From Anaeramoeba flamelloides (taxonomy: Eukaryota; Metamonada; Anaeramoebidae): a stretch of 64,000 nucleotides of DNA. The DNA lies in contig JANTQA010000015.1 of assembly GCA_027625915.1 (NCBI GenBank), positions 3,248,501-3,312,500 on the forward strand, read 5' to 3'. The notes below the pieces were generated by a model. It saw only the letters and a program-made list of their open reading frames with translations. It was not told the DNA's origin and did not search any database. Position 1 is the first letter of the stretch, and each line of letters begins with the position of its first letter. The translations under genes were made by a program, and so were the position numbers. Of the stretch, positions 47,130 to 59,795 are shown piece after piece.

Positions 47130-49877
47130 TTAAGCTTTATATTTATATTTTCTTCTTTCATTTTCAAATCTTTCAAGATAATCTCTATCTATCAAGTTTT
47201 CGATTCTCATTTTGATCAAACTAGTTTTAGGGGTAAATCTCGATTTCAATTGTTTAATTACTTCAATTATAAGATCGTTATGCATCAAGACCTTTCGAGC
47301 CTTCATTGTTCTAACAATTGCCGCATCGACCAACAGTCTACGGTCTTCATCAATTTTTTCACGTGTTCTATTTCTTTCAGGTTCTGTTTCTGATTTTAAA
47401 ACTGCCAAGATTTTGACTCTTCTTAATTTCGAACGGAATTTTCTATTAATTGTAAATATGTCGTCATCGTTAATTTCTTTGCCCCTTGAGGATTTTTTCA
47501 AGATTTTGATTTTGCCCAAGGACATTGCCTGCAAGGCACGCATCAGGTCATAGGCAGGTATTTGTGTTGACTGTAGAATAGTTTTGAACGATAGCCTTTC
47601 AGAGCTATTGAAGAGCAACAGTGCGAGCATCTGATAGGTAGACATTACTAAAATGTATTTCCTGGATCCGATCTGTGCCTGTATTTCTGCTGTCCCGATG
47701 TTGTATTGCCATAATAATTTCCTGCCATTGTGTGCCGACAAATAATACTCCGTAAAGATGTTGCAATAGGAATTTAACACCTCTCCCAAAAGCGCCTTTT
47801 GTGCGGGGAGTGTTGGCCAAAAGCCCTGGGTAAGTACCCTTACATTGACATCCACACTTGGCAGCTTTTCGAGGGATCCCGATGTCGATAGATAATTTTT
47901 AAACCCATCGATTGTTTCATTGGACAATTTCATATCCAAAAACATACCTTCCATTTTGGAAGTGAATTGTTGGCCGCAGGACTGCTTGATTTTGGAGATC
48001 ATGAGCCTTTCCAATTCCTCGGAGATGGCCCTGCCGCTTAACAATCGTTTGGCAAGGAAATGCTCATAGAATTTTTTAAAAACATCCTTGTTTTTTAAAA
48101 ACCTTACAATTTGCAAGACACGAACCATCGCTAAATTGGTTTCCTCTTCGGACATCCCCTTAAAGGCCATGCGAAGCTTCCTGTCCAAATAGGAGCACAG
48201 ATATTCCGGTAATCGATCATTCAAATTAATAAAATAGACGCACGAATCATTGATGGCCTTTGCCAAAACTGGAGAATTGCCAAACGATTTTTTCAGCAAG
48301 ATCTCGCACCGATCGCGGAGACCAATCACATTGCTAATTAAGTCGGACGGATCCTTTTCTTTAATCGTTTCCTCCTTGACAACAGATTCTCCCTGTGTTT
48401 TGACAAAGTCAACCAGCACTTCAATTATGGAATCCTGCCCGCCTTCAATCCGAGTAAACAGCTCATAAAAGAGTTTTAAATCGTCTGATTTGTTTCTTTT
48501 GATCATCTCGAGGCACCCAGACTCCATAGACAACAATGTTTTGGCGTGCTCTTTTAAATTTTCATCTTCGCATGCCTTTAATAACTTTGGGCCCGTCGAT
48601 TTGGACAAATAATGTGCAACTCGGAAGGACTCCTCTTTCAATCGGAGAGACACTTTTTTTAAATAGGTGCTACACGTGTTCGACGAGATAAAGTCTTGCG
48701 ATTCAACATGATAAAATCTTGCTGACGTTAATAGAAATTTCTCTTCAAACTCAGTGACATAAAAATCTAATTCTTTATTGGAGACTTCAAGATACATCTT
48801 GGGTTAATTAATTATTTAATTAGAATATTATTTTTAGTGTTTTTTTCGTTTTTTGTTTTTGTTTTTTTTGTTTTTGAGTAAGGAGGATCGTGGTTTATTT
48901 GGAAAATCGTTTTTAATTTACACACAATGTTGAAAGTTAGTTAAAGAAGATCAAGGGGAAAATTTTGAAAAAACAAAAAGTTTTTTTGTTTTTTTTGTTA
49001 ATCCAATTCATTACCCTAAGAAAAAAACGAACAAAAAAATAATAAAATAGAAAAAAAATTTTTTTTCTTTTTTTTTGTGTTTTTTTTTGTTAAAAAATTT
49101 ACTTGAATAAGGCTTTTCATCAATACTCGATCAATAACTTCGCTATTTCTTTCCATGTGTATTAGCCCAAGTAACATTTTCAATAGACGATCTTTAATAT
49201 TTTCCTGAAGCAAAACTTTTTCCCTCCATTGTTGCATCGAAAGTTGAAACATAGGACTTTTCTGTTTTTTTTTTGCATAGAATTGATCCTAATATTTTGA
49301 ATTTGGGTTTTTTTGTGATTTTTTTAAGAGCAGAAGAAGAGGGTTGGAAAAATATTTTATTTCTCAAATTTAATTGGTAAAAGAATTTTACAACAAAGAA
49401 AGAAATTTCAAAAAAAAAAACATTTTGAGAAAAAAAAAAAAGAAAGAAAGAAAGAAAGAATTGGGTTGCACAAGAAAAAGAGAAAAAGACACAAATTAAA
49501 AAAAAAAAACTATGTCATACCAAATACATAAATATGTCTTGCATCATTAAGTGTTGGAGTTTGAATTGTTGCCATTTGGCGTTCAGTATTACCAAAAAAT
49601 ATTCATCAGATATTTTTGAAATCATATCTGCTTGCTTTGTTGCATGCTGGCCAATAATTTGGATCAATCGCTCATATAAAAGGTCTCCTTTCCCGCCAAT
49701 AACAAGGCTATAGCAGGTCCAGTAGATTTCTTCAAATGAAAGACTCGATGCATTCATTTGATGAATTTCTTCAACAGCATCTCTTATAAGCCCCCAGAGT
49801 CGATCAACTTGTGGCTTTTCTAATTCCTTTGGTGGCTTTAAAATTTTTACAGGTATTGAGATATTTTCCCAACTCAT
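47130..49877 (-). CDS. CUL3: cullin, CUL3-like scaffold of a ubiquitin ligase
   Basis: Three exons: 49877-49521, 49288-49103 and 48797-47130, all phase 0, giving 736 residues. Introns are 232 and 305 bases (donors GTATGA and GTAAAT). Residues 1-180 are cullin repeats: LSFEEIYWTCYSLV, then IFMYL joined to DQFYAKKKQKSPMFQL, which matches the MYMDRxxxxxxKxPVxxLGL segment of cullins. The cullin-homology domain follows (FLKNKDVFKKFYEHFLAKRLL, GQQFTSKMEGMF, VLTQGFWPT). The C-terminus has the neddylation motif IVRTMKARK with the acceptor Lys at about residue 680, and ends RRKYKYKA. MRALQAMSLGK..KEINDDDIFTIN and the stretch EPERNRTREKIDEDR are closest to CUL3, which recruits substrates through BTB adaptors; CUL1 or CUL4 cannot be fully excluded. 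The protein is full length. It has the highest GC in the window. Confidence 0.93.
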
Positions 49878-51483
49878 CTCGAAAGTTATTTATGCTTTGA
49901 TTAACAAAAGTGTGGAAGATTTTTTTTTAATTGAAATTCAAAGAGTTTGAAAAATTGAAGAAAAAATGATTTATTTATGAAAATTGTACGACAAGAAGAG
50001 CAGAAATATTGTAGTCACTTTTTTTTCCTTTACAACACTTTTTGTTATTTTGAAATTGTTCCAAATTTTGAAAGGAATTTCAAGATCAAAATTAAACAAC
50101 TTTTAAGTGAAAAGTTTTTACAAGTCAAACTTTTAAAAACATGTAATTGAAAAACTTTCCATTTTTCGGTTTTCATAAATAGAGTTTCAGGTATCGAAAG
50201 TGAACAAATATTTTTCCTATCAATAACCTCAAAAATTTCAATTAAATTTCCAAATGTTATCTTTTGTTAATTATTATTTTTTAATCCTTTTTTTTTGGCT
50301 TAGAATAGTTTGTATCAAGTATTTGAAATTTGATAAAAATAAGAGTGAATATCAAAGACTGAAATGTTGCAAACTGCCAGTCTGAAAGATCATAAAAGTC
50401 TTGAAAGTATTTATATTGATTGCTCTATTCTTGTTGTTTGAAATATCTTCCAAAAACTTGTATTTGCTCGAGAAAACATTTTATCTAACTTACTTTTAAT
50501 TAAATTTACACTTTTTGAAGACATTTATATTTGGAATATAAGGAAAAAAGCACTTTTTTGTTTTTTTATTGATATTTAAGAATATACATTCCCATTAAAT
50601 CCATCCGAAACCTACAAACACTCTCCTTATAATATCCAAAGAATATAAAATTTTTTATTTGCTGATTATTAGAAATTATTTTAAAAAAAATAGTGTTTAG
50701 TGTACTTTTTTTTTGGATTTTTTGTTGATGAATTACAAAAACCATTCAATGAAATTTGGTTCAGGTTTCTACGATCTATTATCCACAGTTTCAAATGATT
50801 TATTTTATAATAAATAAGTTTTTTTTTTTTTTGTTTTTTTCTACTTCAAACCTCATTTATAAATTCCTTAAAATACACAATGAGGATATATATTTATCAG
50901 ATATAGTTTCCATATAATTCAGTTTTCAATACAAAAGTATGAATTTCTTCATGGGATTGAATAATTCTTCTATAAACCAATACTATCCTTAATTACTATT
51001 TTGTGGTTGATTGTGATAAGTATGTATTTATAAAAAAACAAAAAATTAAATCAAAAAACACTTTTTTTTTTGTTAAATAATTTATTTTAATCTCTTGTCA
51101 ATAAAAGATTGTATTCACTTTGTCCGATATGAAAGTACAGTCTTTATTATTTATGAAATGAAGTCATTTGGAACCCCCCCCCTTAATATCGAAAGTGGCT
51201 TTTATGATACTTAATTCTTAACAATAAATCCAAAAAATAAATATTTGATATAAATTTTTTTTTTTAAAAATCTTACGGATTGGTTAACCTACTTTGCTTA
51301 ATGATCTTGTTTTAACACAGCAAAAAAAAAAGTAAAAAAAAAAATCCAAAATTGTAAAAAGTATTAATAGTTGAAGAATTAAAAAAATAAAAATATTGTA
51401 TCAGTTTATATTAAATGATAGTATATTATATTAAAAAAATAATTTCACCAATCAAGTAATTAATTAATCAAATATTCAATAAA
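49878..51483. other. intergenic stretch between cullin and TBC genes
   Basis: Holds a repeat at 50080-50350 shared with 16495-16710 and a nine-C run at 51174-51182. Otherwise AT-rich with nothing recognised. Confidence 0.45.
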
Positions 51484-52665
51484 TTAATTAATTGTATTTG
51501 TGGACCTTTTATAATTTTGGCGCCTAAATTCGTCTGACCATTGTGCAAGCATTTTTGTGGTAATTTTAAATTTTTGGCAAGTTTTTATAATTTTGGATAA
51601 ATCTAATGACTTGTCTGGAAAATTAATTAAATTTTCCATTAACTCTTCCAAACCCATACTTAAAAAAGCTTTTTGTTTCCATTTTAAAAGAGTTAGAGGG
51701 AATTGGAAATAATAAGGCGTCCCCTCGAGCAAAAAGCAATCAAAAAAGCGTATAACCGTATTAAAAGAAAACGACGAATAAAGCATTGATAATAACCATT
51801 TGCTATAATATAAATCTGTACCAATACCAACATTAGTAAAATGTTTGAAAAGTTTTGGTAAATATTTTTTCATAAGTTGTTCAAATTGGAATTTGTAAAC
51901 TTGAAGTAAAGGAAATCCATCTTGGTAGATCCCACTCATGTGATAATCTGTCATTAAAACAACAAAAGTCCAAAAGGCTTGTTCTTCCTCTAAAAACAAT
52001 AGGAGTGTTGCAGCAACAAAATTCATTCCTTGGCAATATTGGGTTCCTGTGTCGTAATTTGACCAAGCTAGCAACAGTCTAAATAGCCTTAATTGTCTAT
52101 AATTGTATTAATTTTAATTTAAATAGATAATAATATTCATACAAAAATACATAAATACATAAAGATATGGATGTATTAGGCGGTATGGATAAATAGAGAA
52201 ATACATTTTAAAAAATAACGTAAAGTTATTTAAAAATATATAAAGCTTACTCTTTATTCTTCATATATTCTTGATGCTTTGGGAATGTCCGATCAAGATC
52301 TTTTGCAATATCAATTTCCGCATTTTTATTTTTAATTTCAAATAATTGCTGATATGTTTTTGTATTCGCATGTTCTTCGATTTGTTTAATACTGCCTGAA
52401 AGTTTAATCCAAATAAGACCTCTAAATCGATCAGGGATTCCTTCGCCAAAAAAATGATATAACTATTGTTTAATTGTTTTAAAAAAAATTAACCGAATTA
52501 AATCATATATTTATGGAAATTAACATATTAATAAGGGAAATATTCATTACTTTTTGTTTTTTTTTCATGTGCTTATCCCAATTTGTTATTATATTCTGCC
52601 ATTTCATTGTTCTCTCAACTTCTTTATGGATTAAGCCCTGACTAAATTGCTTTTCCTTTATCGCT
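51484..52665 (-). CDS. TBC-domain Rab GTPase-activating protein, catalytic exons
   Basis: Exons 52665-52551, 52462-52251 and 52078-51484, with introns of 88 and 172 bases; phases match throughout. Translation gives KWQNIITNWDKHMKKK, GEGIPDRFRGLIWIKLSG, IAKDLDRTFPKHQEYM, SNYDTGTQYCQGMNFVAA, then a normal TBC C-terminal half (DGFPLLQVYKFQFEQLM..VIRFFDCFLLEG). Both catalytic fingers are present: Arg in IxxDxxR and Gln in YCQG. TBC proteins stimulate GTP hydrolysis on Rab GTPases in membrane traffic. The first exon here has an acceptor but no start codon upstream, so the N-terminus must lie further right. The exon at 58416-58808 fits in phase and in family layout (next entry). Stop at 51484-51486. 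Confidence 0.9.
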
Positions 52666-52964
52666 CTTTGTTTTTTTATTTTATTGAATTTTTATTAGAA
52701 ATATTTGGAGATAAAAGTTAAAAAAAATAAAAATAATAATCTAACATTAACAAAACAAGTTCTAATTATATATAAAATTTTATTGTAAATAAGAAATTAT
52801 TTGAATTTCTTATCTAACCCGAGAATTTATTAATTAAAAATTTGCAACCAGTATTGAATCGTATCTCATAAATTTACATTACTATTGATGTTTCTTGAAT
52901 AAAAGTAGAACAAACAATAATAAATTAATGCTTTTAAATAGTTTATTTTTTGATATCCGTTTTT

Positions 52965-54605
52965 GAAAAATATTTCACCATCTTGTAATAAAATCGGGTA
53001 ATTAAAAAAAATTGGTTCGTAGTGAAATTTGCTTTCATTTTTGTAATTGTTCAGATTAGTAAGATGAAATTTTCATAATGATCATTTTCTGGAAAAGTAA
53101 TAGAAATTTTAATGAGAAGAAGGCCATTTGCAAATCGGCCATATTATCACAGAATTGTTCACCAATAATATTACCCCATAATACGAATCTTTTTCCTAAG
53201 GGCAAAATGGTTTCTTAATAAAAATAATTTTCTTTCCACTTTAATTTTGTTTTTCACTTTAAAATATGAACTTTTTGGAAAAACACAAGTTGAAGAAAAA
53301 AATCTTTATCGATAATGAGTTGGAAGGTTTCTTTCAATGATTTAAGAAATCGAACTAAAGAGATAAATTTCTCTAACTTGATAGGATATTTTTTCAAATT
53401 CATAAAAAACATTGAAACAAATACAAGTTATTAAAAACAAAAAAAGTATAAGAGCACAATAATACATTTTTTGTTTTAATTTCAAATGATTATTAATCAC
53501 ATTTAAACCAATTTTTGATGAAAATTGCTTTCTTCTATTTGCGGAATGATTTTTCTATATTTTTTATGTACTAACTTTATATGAAAATAAACCAAAAACA
53601 AAAGATACAAAGATTTTTTTTCCCTTTTCACTTCAGTACTGTTGTTTAATAGTTGAAAACAATCAAAAACAATCAAATTGAATATCGTGAAGTTTCCAAA
53701 AGAATAATAGTAATCTGGTAGAATGGAATGATTTAACAACCAAAACTCAATGATTAAAAATGAAATAACCGTGATAGCAAATATTTTTTTTTGAGTTCAA
53801 TCTGACATCCAACCCTTTGTAATTCAAACTGTTCTTACTTCTGAAACGATCCTTTCAATAACAATATACAAAAAAAACTCATCAAAAAATGAAATAACAT
53901 AATAATTAATTTTGTGTTGGAACATTTTCTTATTTGTTTACTCCATTTAATTTTTGTTAATATGAACTTTGTTTTACTTACAGAAATAGAACAAAAAAAA
54001 AAAAAAAACAATAATACAAAATAGAATCTTCCCAATGAATTGTATGATGGTCTTCTTCTTTGTGGGGGATGATTATTGTTTAATCGAACAAATTCTATCT
54101 TTATGAACTTTTAAAGTTGGTACTTAAGGTATCCATAAAAGAATAAAATTTAAAATTGTGAAAAAAAAAACAATGCTTTTTATTTTTCTTTGTTAGTAAA
54201 TTCATTTTCCACTTTTAATTTTGAATTATTTGCCCAAGTTTTTTTTTCTCTAATAATGCCAATAGTTATCAGGAAGGGTTAAAAATGACCATTTTTACGA
54301 GAATGTGTCAAATTTGAAAATCGCCATCTTCTCGCGAAAATGGTTATTACTTTTATGAAAAAACTATTTACCATTTGAATTTGAATTTTTAAAATGTTGG
54401 AATTTGTCTATGTGTGATTAAATTTAGATTTTCTCATTAAAATAGTTAATAATTTTTTTATAAGTGTATTACTTTTTTCGAAAATGAAAATTATGAAAAT
54501 TTCATCTTACTAATTTGAACAATTACAAAAATGAAAGCAAATTTCCTTATGAACCTATATTTTTTTATCACCTGATTTTATTACTAGATGGTGAAATTTT
54601 TTTAC
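52965..54605. mobile_element. foldback element, family G, about 1.64 kb
   Basis: The left arm (52968-53165) and right arm (54290-54602) are inverted copies: TTTCACCATCTTGTAATAAA against TTTATTACTAGATGGTGAAA in outline, and TGCTTTCATTTTTGTAATTG against CAATTACAAAAATGAAAGCA exactly. The interior (53170-54290) has no recognised transposase. It lies wholly inside the proposed TBC intron. Confidence 0.75.
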
Positions 54606-54689
54606 AAAATGGTAATAATAAGAAAAAAAAAACAGTTTTTTATTTTTCTACTTTTTACTTTTTCCAAATTTGAATTTTTAAGTTGTTTC

Positions 54690-54930
54690 GGTTCTTTCGG
54701 TTTCTTTGGTTCCTTCGGTTTCTATACCTTTTAAAGTGTTTTAGAAGGGGTAAAAAGGAATAAAAAATCATTATAGGAATTAATAAACTTGTTCTTGATT
54801 AGATCTTAACCTAATCAAACCTGTTCATGATTAGATCTTGAATAAACCGAACTTAACTGAAGCCAACTGAAGCGAACTGAATCGAACCGAAGTGATTAGA
54901 TACCAATAAAAGTGAACTGAATCGACCTCA
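54690..54930. repeat. inverted short-motif arrays (TTCGGTTTC / GAACTGAA)
   Basis: The left part (54686-54725) repeats TTTCGGTTTC-like units about every 10-11 bases. The right part (54840-54925) repeats AACTGAA or AACCGAA units about every 9-11 bases in the opposite sense. The spacer holds two copies of CTTGATTAGATCTT or a close variant. It resembles subterminal motif arrays of a small DNA element. Nature uncertain. Confidence 0.45.
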
Positions 54931-55589
54931 CAGCACAATCTGTCCAGTCATTATCTTGGACTGGTATTTTACGAAAACAAGATTTCGGAAACTTGCAGAA
55001 ATAAAAATTCAAAAAAAAAAAAAAGCAAACAAATAAAAAAAAATTTCAAAACCAATTCTTATTCTTAAAAACACATCACTTTGTAGATAAAGCCTATTTT
55101 AAAGTTCGAATTTAAAATTTAATAAAGTAAAAGCATTTTATTTGATCTGTAGTTAACCAAATATAGAGACTTCTTTATTAAAATTGTAAAATCTATGATT
55201 TTTTGCGCAAATTTCTTTTTAGAAATTTGGGTTTTCGGGTATTGAGAGTGTATTTCACATTTCCTTCCCGAAATAAATTTATAAAAAATACATTTTTTAA
55301 ATTAAAAGATGATTTTTTACCTTTAATTTATAAAAGTTAGGATATTTCGTTTTAAAGAAAGTTACCAAAATTGTTAAGTCGACTGTTTTTATCAATTTTA
55401 ACTGACAAATAGTAAAACTTTTATTCCTCACCTTTTTAAAATTTCTGTAAAAATTAATCTCTGGTTTAATCCCTGTAACCAAAAGAGAACTTGTATTTTT
55501 TTTTTTTTTTTTTTTTTTTTGGACATTGATTTATTTTGATCAAATATATCAATTCTTTCAAAAAATTTTTATTGAATAATCTTATGTAA

Positions 55590-56060
55590 GCCATTTTCCA
55601 GTAAAAGTTGCCCAGTTTTAATAGGTAAATTTCATATGTTTAAAGGATTTGAATCGATATTAGAAGAAAAAATTTATTTGGTTTTGGAAATTTCAAAAAT
55701 TGAAATCATTTTTTCATCATTTTTTCTCATTTTTTCTTTTTTTTTTTTTACTATTTTTTTTTAAAACATATTTGTTTTTCAAAATTTTTTTTTATTACAA
55801 GATCGTTTGTCACTCGGTAAAAACGTGATATTCTAAGGTTACTGAAACAGTGAACAATGATTGTAGAGAAATCATATTGATTTTTATTGGAATTTTCTTT
55901 ATTCTTCAATTGAAGATCGTAAAAAGATTATTGTTGTTTTTTTCTCGATGTGAAACAAATAATTTTAGGTTATTCATTTTTTAAGAAATTCTATTGATTA
56001 ATTAGTTTTATTTCATACTGATATCAACCATCCTTTAATATATATTATTCTGCTTTATTT
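55590..56060. repeat. dispersed repeat family C, copy 2 (inverted)
   Basis: Matches 12280-12930 in reverse orientation: ATTGATTTTTATTGGAATTT, GATTAATTAGTTTTATTTC and GGTAAAAACGTG. Confidence 0.5.
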
Positions 56061-56414
56061 TGATTTTTTCTTCAAAGGATAATTATAAAAAATAATTGAT
56101 ATTTGAAAAAAATGTTGACTCTCTTTGACTGAAACAAAGTTTAGATGAAAATAATATTTGGGAATTGATCTAAATAACTCTTTTTTTTTGATCCAATTAA
56201 GTAAATAAGAATTTGATTTTCTGTGGATATTGATATCCAATACACCAATAAATAAAAATCATTTAAAGGGTTATCTGTCAAAGGATATGAAAAATATTGC
56301 AAATTTTCATTTTTTAGAGATTTTGATGAAGACATTTATTGATCTTCGAACAAATCAAGGAAAATTAACCGATATTATAGCTATGAAAAAAAATTCTAAA
56401 TTAATTAAGACTTT

Positions 56415-56725
56415 CAGGAAGTGCCGTAGAGTTCCTTCAGGTGCCGAGCTTTTCCAAAATTCAAAAGAATAGAATAAAATCTTTGATTTTACTCAATTCT
56501 TTGAAATTCTGGAAAACTGTCGTTAGCTTTTTTTTGTTTTCTGTTTATTTATTAAATGTTCTAGGGTTTTTTGAGGTTTTCTATTTTATTTGGAAAGCTA
56601 ATAGCTGTTTTTTTAAGGTTTTCTATTTTATTTGTGAAGTGTTCTAGTTTTTTTTTACTTTTTGAAATGAAATGAAAATTAAATAAATTTTCTTTAATTT
56701 CAAAAAGTAAAAAAAACCCAACTGT
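56415..56725. repeat. hairpin-module cluster 7
   Basis: Starts AGTGCCGTAGAGTTCC, then P2 (GCTTTTCCAAAATTCAAAAG paired with CTTTGAAATTCTGGAAAAC), P3-type GTTTTCTGTTTATTTATTAA and GGTTTTCTATTTTATTTG repeats, and a P1 at about 56645-56720. Confidence 0.65.
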
Positions 56726-57459
56726 AAATATGAGGTAATTTTGTTGAATCACTTCTCATCATTAACAATAAATAATAATAATAATAATAAAAATCAAGGC
56801 AAATATAAAAGCCATTCTTTTTTTAATCAAAAATTACAGTGCCTTTCCAAATTTTTTTCAAGTATATTTATACCCTTAAACTAAAATCTATTCTGCTGAT
56901 AAATTAAAAAAAAAGTAAAAAAAAAAATTTGTTAAATTTTCCATTTTCCTATATCTCATAACTCTACTTTCAAAACATTTTCTTTCAAAAGAAAATTTTG
57001 ACGATCAACTAATTTATACAAATTTTATTTGGATTTAAACCAATAGTATTCTTGTTTCAAAGCTCTGTAAAAACTTAAAAAAAAAGGAAATTGAAGTACA
57101 AAGTTTAAAACTTTTATTTGATTTTTCGGTACTTGGAAATTAACTAGTGTGAAAAGCCCTTGACAAAAAAGGGTTTTGGGTTATGAACCTCTTCAAGGTT
57201 AAATATCAAATTTGAAAAGAGTAAAAATAAGTTTTGCACAAATTGTACAAAATTTTCTTTCGAAAAAAAAAACCTAAATTTTAAATTTTAAAGACTAGAT
57301 CACTTGACTCATTCTTCTAACACAATAAATAGTTTATTAATTATAAAAGTAATATTCACAGACCATGAAATGTGAATCGTCCTCCATCCAAAATAGAAAA
57401 ATTTGAAAAAAAAAAAACAATAAATTTTAACAATTTTAATTTAAAGTATTTTCGATAAT

Positions 57460-57860
57460 CCCAGACAAAAAAATAATTCTGTACATCAATATTAATTGTG
57501 AAATATTCGGAAGATTTAAAATCAAATCAAATCCTTTTTTTAATTAAACTAATTTTTTATCGACTCCGTTATAAGCCTACCTAAAGTGCATTAAAGTAAG
57601 GTGTCTCTAGAATACTCGTTTAATTGTTTGAGAACTTAAAGTAGAACTATTTTTTGAAAAAAAAATAATAGAGTTTTATAGAGGTTTACTGAGAGCTAGG
57701 AAAATGGTAACTTTTATTCTTGCTTTTTTGATTGATTGAATAGTGTTTTGAACAGGTGAAATTTAATTCGTCATCATTCTAATAAGTGATGAGTTAGAAT
57801 TTTAAAAAGTTGGATTCTTAAATAAAAGAAATTATTAACCAACTACTAAACCATTTACCT
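57460..57860. repeat. dispersed repeat family E, copy 3
   Basis: Shares GGTGTCTCTAGAATACTCG, AGAGTTTTATAGAGGTTTA and TTTTATTCTTG with 19256-19620 in the same order. It lies in the proposed TBC intron. Confidence 0.55.
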
Positions 57861-58415
57861 AATATCCAACAAACAATAATGATGTCGAGGTTTATTTTTA
57901 GGTCAGTGGTTTTTCAATAATATACTTGACATTCTTTATGCTCAATAAATATGAATTTTAAAAATAAAAAGATCTCTGAACTGAACGCCTATTTTAGCTC
58001 TTCCTAAAATTACAAAATTATCTACAAATTGTCAAAATGGTATTTGAAAATAATGAAACTAATGGTAGGCTTGTTTTAAAGATTTTTACTTGAACTCTGA
58101 AAACTTTTTAGTTTCGTTCAGGCATTTATTCTTCATCAATTCACAAAGATCCATTTTTTTATAAAAGGTAAAATGGTTGTACGGTTTGTAACTTAGAAAA
58201 TAAGAACAGTTAATTAGCAATTGTGTACGCTACTGAAAATTTTATAAACTCTCATGTTTTTTTCAAAAGATCTGGTGAATTATTTAAAGAAACCATCGTT
58301 TGATCAAATTATTTATCAAAATGCCTCAAGGAGCAATTTTTTTTTTGTTTTACGGTTCGATCAAAATTGCAAAGATTAAAAAAAGAATAAAAAATTTTGA
58401 AAGAAATTCACTAAC

Positions 58416-58808
58416 TTCAGGTTGCCTTCTAAAAGAAATCCATATTTGTCAAAGTTTTCCTTCTTTTCTTGTTTTTTTTTTTTTTTTTTTTTTTTTTTCA
58501 TTGTTCTTTGGTTGTTCTTCTTTTTCAGAATGTTTGTTTGTTTGTGAGCTCTTTTTTTTACTGTTAACATTTTCTTGAATTTGAATCGAACCCCCATCGT
58601 AATTCAAAGAACTGTTTCTTGAGTTGCTTGTTATTAATGAATTTTTTGTTTGTTCATCGACATTGGTTTCGCTATTATCTAACCCAGATTCTGATCCAGA
58701 TTGGGAATTGGTGTTTGTTGGAAATTTCATTTCATCAAAGCTCCCTAAAGATGTTGAATCGGATGATGTAAATTCTAGATCGTTTACGTTTAGCCATTGT
58801 TCAGACAT
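58416..58808 (-). CDS. proposed first exon of the TBC gene (frame break at poly-Lys)
   Basis: ATG at 58808 opens a frame reading MSEQWLNVNDLEFTSSDST, Ser/Asn-rich and probably disordered, then KHSEKEEQ and a poly-Lys tract encoded by 27 A (58472-58498 on the plus strand as T). In the frame entered, a stop follows at 58449. One A fewer gives EKKENFDKYGFLLEGNLK up to a GTTAGT donor at 58415. DKYGF is the segment that usually opens the conserved part of TBC proteins (VDxYGF). The leftover AA joins the A at 52665 as Lys, continuing AIKEKQFSQG into the TBC exons. So I propose this is exon 1 of the TBC gene. The run length is likely an assembly error or slippage. Confidence 0.65.
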
Positions 58809-59319
58809 GCCCAAATTTTCAAAATATAAAAGAAACAAAAATGAAATGTTTTTGAAAGGAAAAATTCAATTTGGTAAAATTTTATAATAAGGAAGGCATT
58901 AACTTAAAAAAGGGGATCAAATTGTTCTTAGTCTTTATTTCTTTTTATAAACCATCAATCCATAAAGTCTTCTTTAAGAAATTTAGTCTCAAAAGTCTTT
59001 TCTTTTTAGATTATTCTTTACCACCAAGAAATTACAAATTAAAGTGTGTTGTTATACAAGGTGAATTATATTATTGCTCTATGGTTCAAATCCCTCTCAA
59101 AATTTGTTGGGTTTAATGGTACCAAAAGTTGATTGCTTGAATTAAAAAAGATCTTTGTATTAATAAAAAATACCAACAATTCATAATAAAAATCTGAGTT
59201 TTGTTAAAAATTTAAAGTTCAGGTCTTAAGTATCCATACTCCAAATCTTCAAAATATCTTTCTTAAATTTGTATCGAAATGAGATTAGTATCCATAGAAT
59301 TAAAGACCAAGATCAAAAG
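58809..59319. other. upstream flank of proposed TBC exon 1
   Basis: Probable promoter region of the minus-strand gene. No motif can be named. Short frames here match nothing. Confidence 0.35.
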
Positions 59320-59795
59320 AATGTGTCCACACAGACTATAATCTATTTTTCAAAATCTAACCTGTACTTTTTTTTTCTTCTTGTTTAAATGGAAAATTCG
59401 AGACACTACATAGTAGTATACCAAATTTAAAATCAATTTTGAAGGTCAATTCCTTGATTTTTTATCTAAATTTTAAATTTTGAATAAAATTTGTTCAAAA
59501 TTTTTCATAATATTAAAATTTTTTTGAAATTAATTTTGTTTTTTTTGATAATAATAATTTTAATTAAAATTAAATCTTTTTTTTGAGAGAAATTTTTCAA
59601 TTTGATCTTTCATTTTTAGAATTTATTTCAAAAGAAATAAAAGAGCTAAAAGAAACCAATAAAATATTTAGTTAGATTTATTGTTGGTTTCTTTGATCTG
59701 TTAATGTATAGGTCTTCTATAACAAATAAATACACTTTTTTTATTTTGAAACATGGACTAAAAGTTTCCGCAAGTATTATTTTGACAATGGTAAT
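59320..59795. mobile_element. family D TIR element, copy D4 (inverted)
   Basis: Reverse orientation relative to D1: CAGACTATAATC at the left, and GTTTCTTTGATCTGTTAATG, AGGTCTTCTATAAC and TTATTTTGAAACATGGAC near the right end. Internal TTGATCTTTCATTTTTAG is the inverse of the family's CTAAAAATGAAGGATCAA. Confidence 0.55.

Larger units (their letters stand above)
52666..58415 (-). other. proposed 5.75-kb intron of the TBC gene
   Basis: Bounded by donor GTTAGT at 58415 and acceptor AAAG at 52667-52666 (minus strand). It is filled with a foldback element (52965-54605), a short-motif array (54690-54930), a family C copy, a hairpin cluster and a family E copy. No coding exon was recognised inside. 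The intron is inferred from phase and protein layout, not from transcript data. Confidence 0.6.

Noticed and set aside
56230-56472. Open frame KGYLSKDMKNIANFHFLEIL...
   Set aside because: It looks partly coding but matches no family I know and runs into a hairpin cluster. It might be a LINE scrap; not supported well enough to list.
59041-59110. GGTTCAAATCC resembling a tRNA T-loop
   Set aside because: The flanking bases do not pair into a T stem, and no acceptor or anticodon stem could be found.
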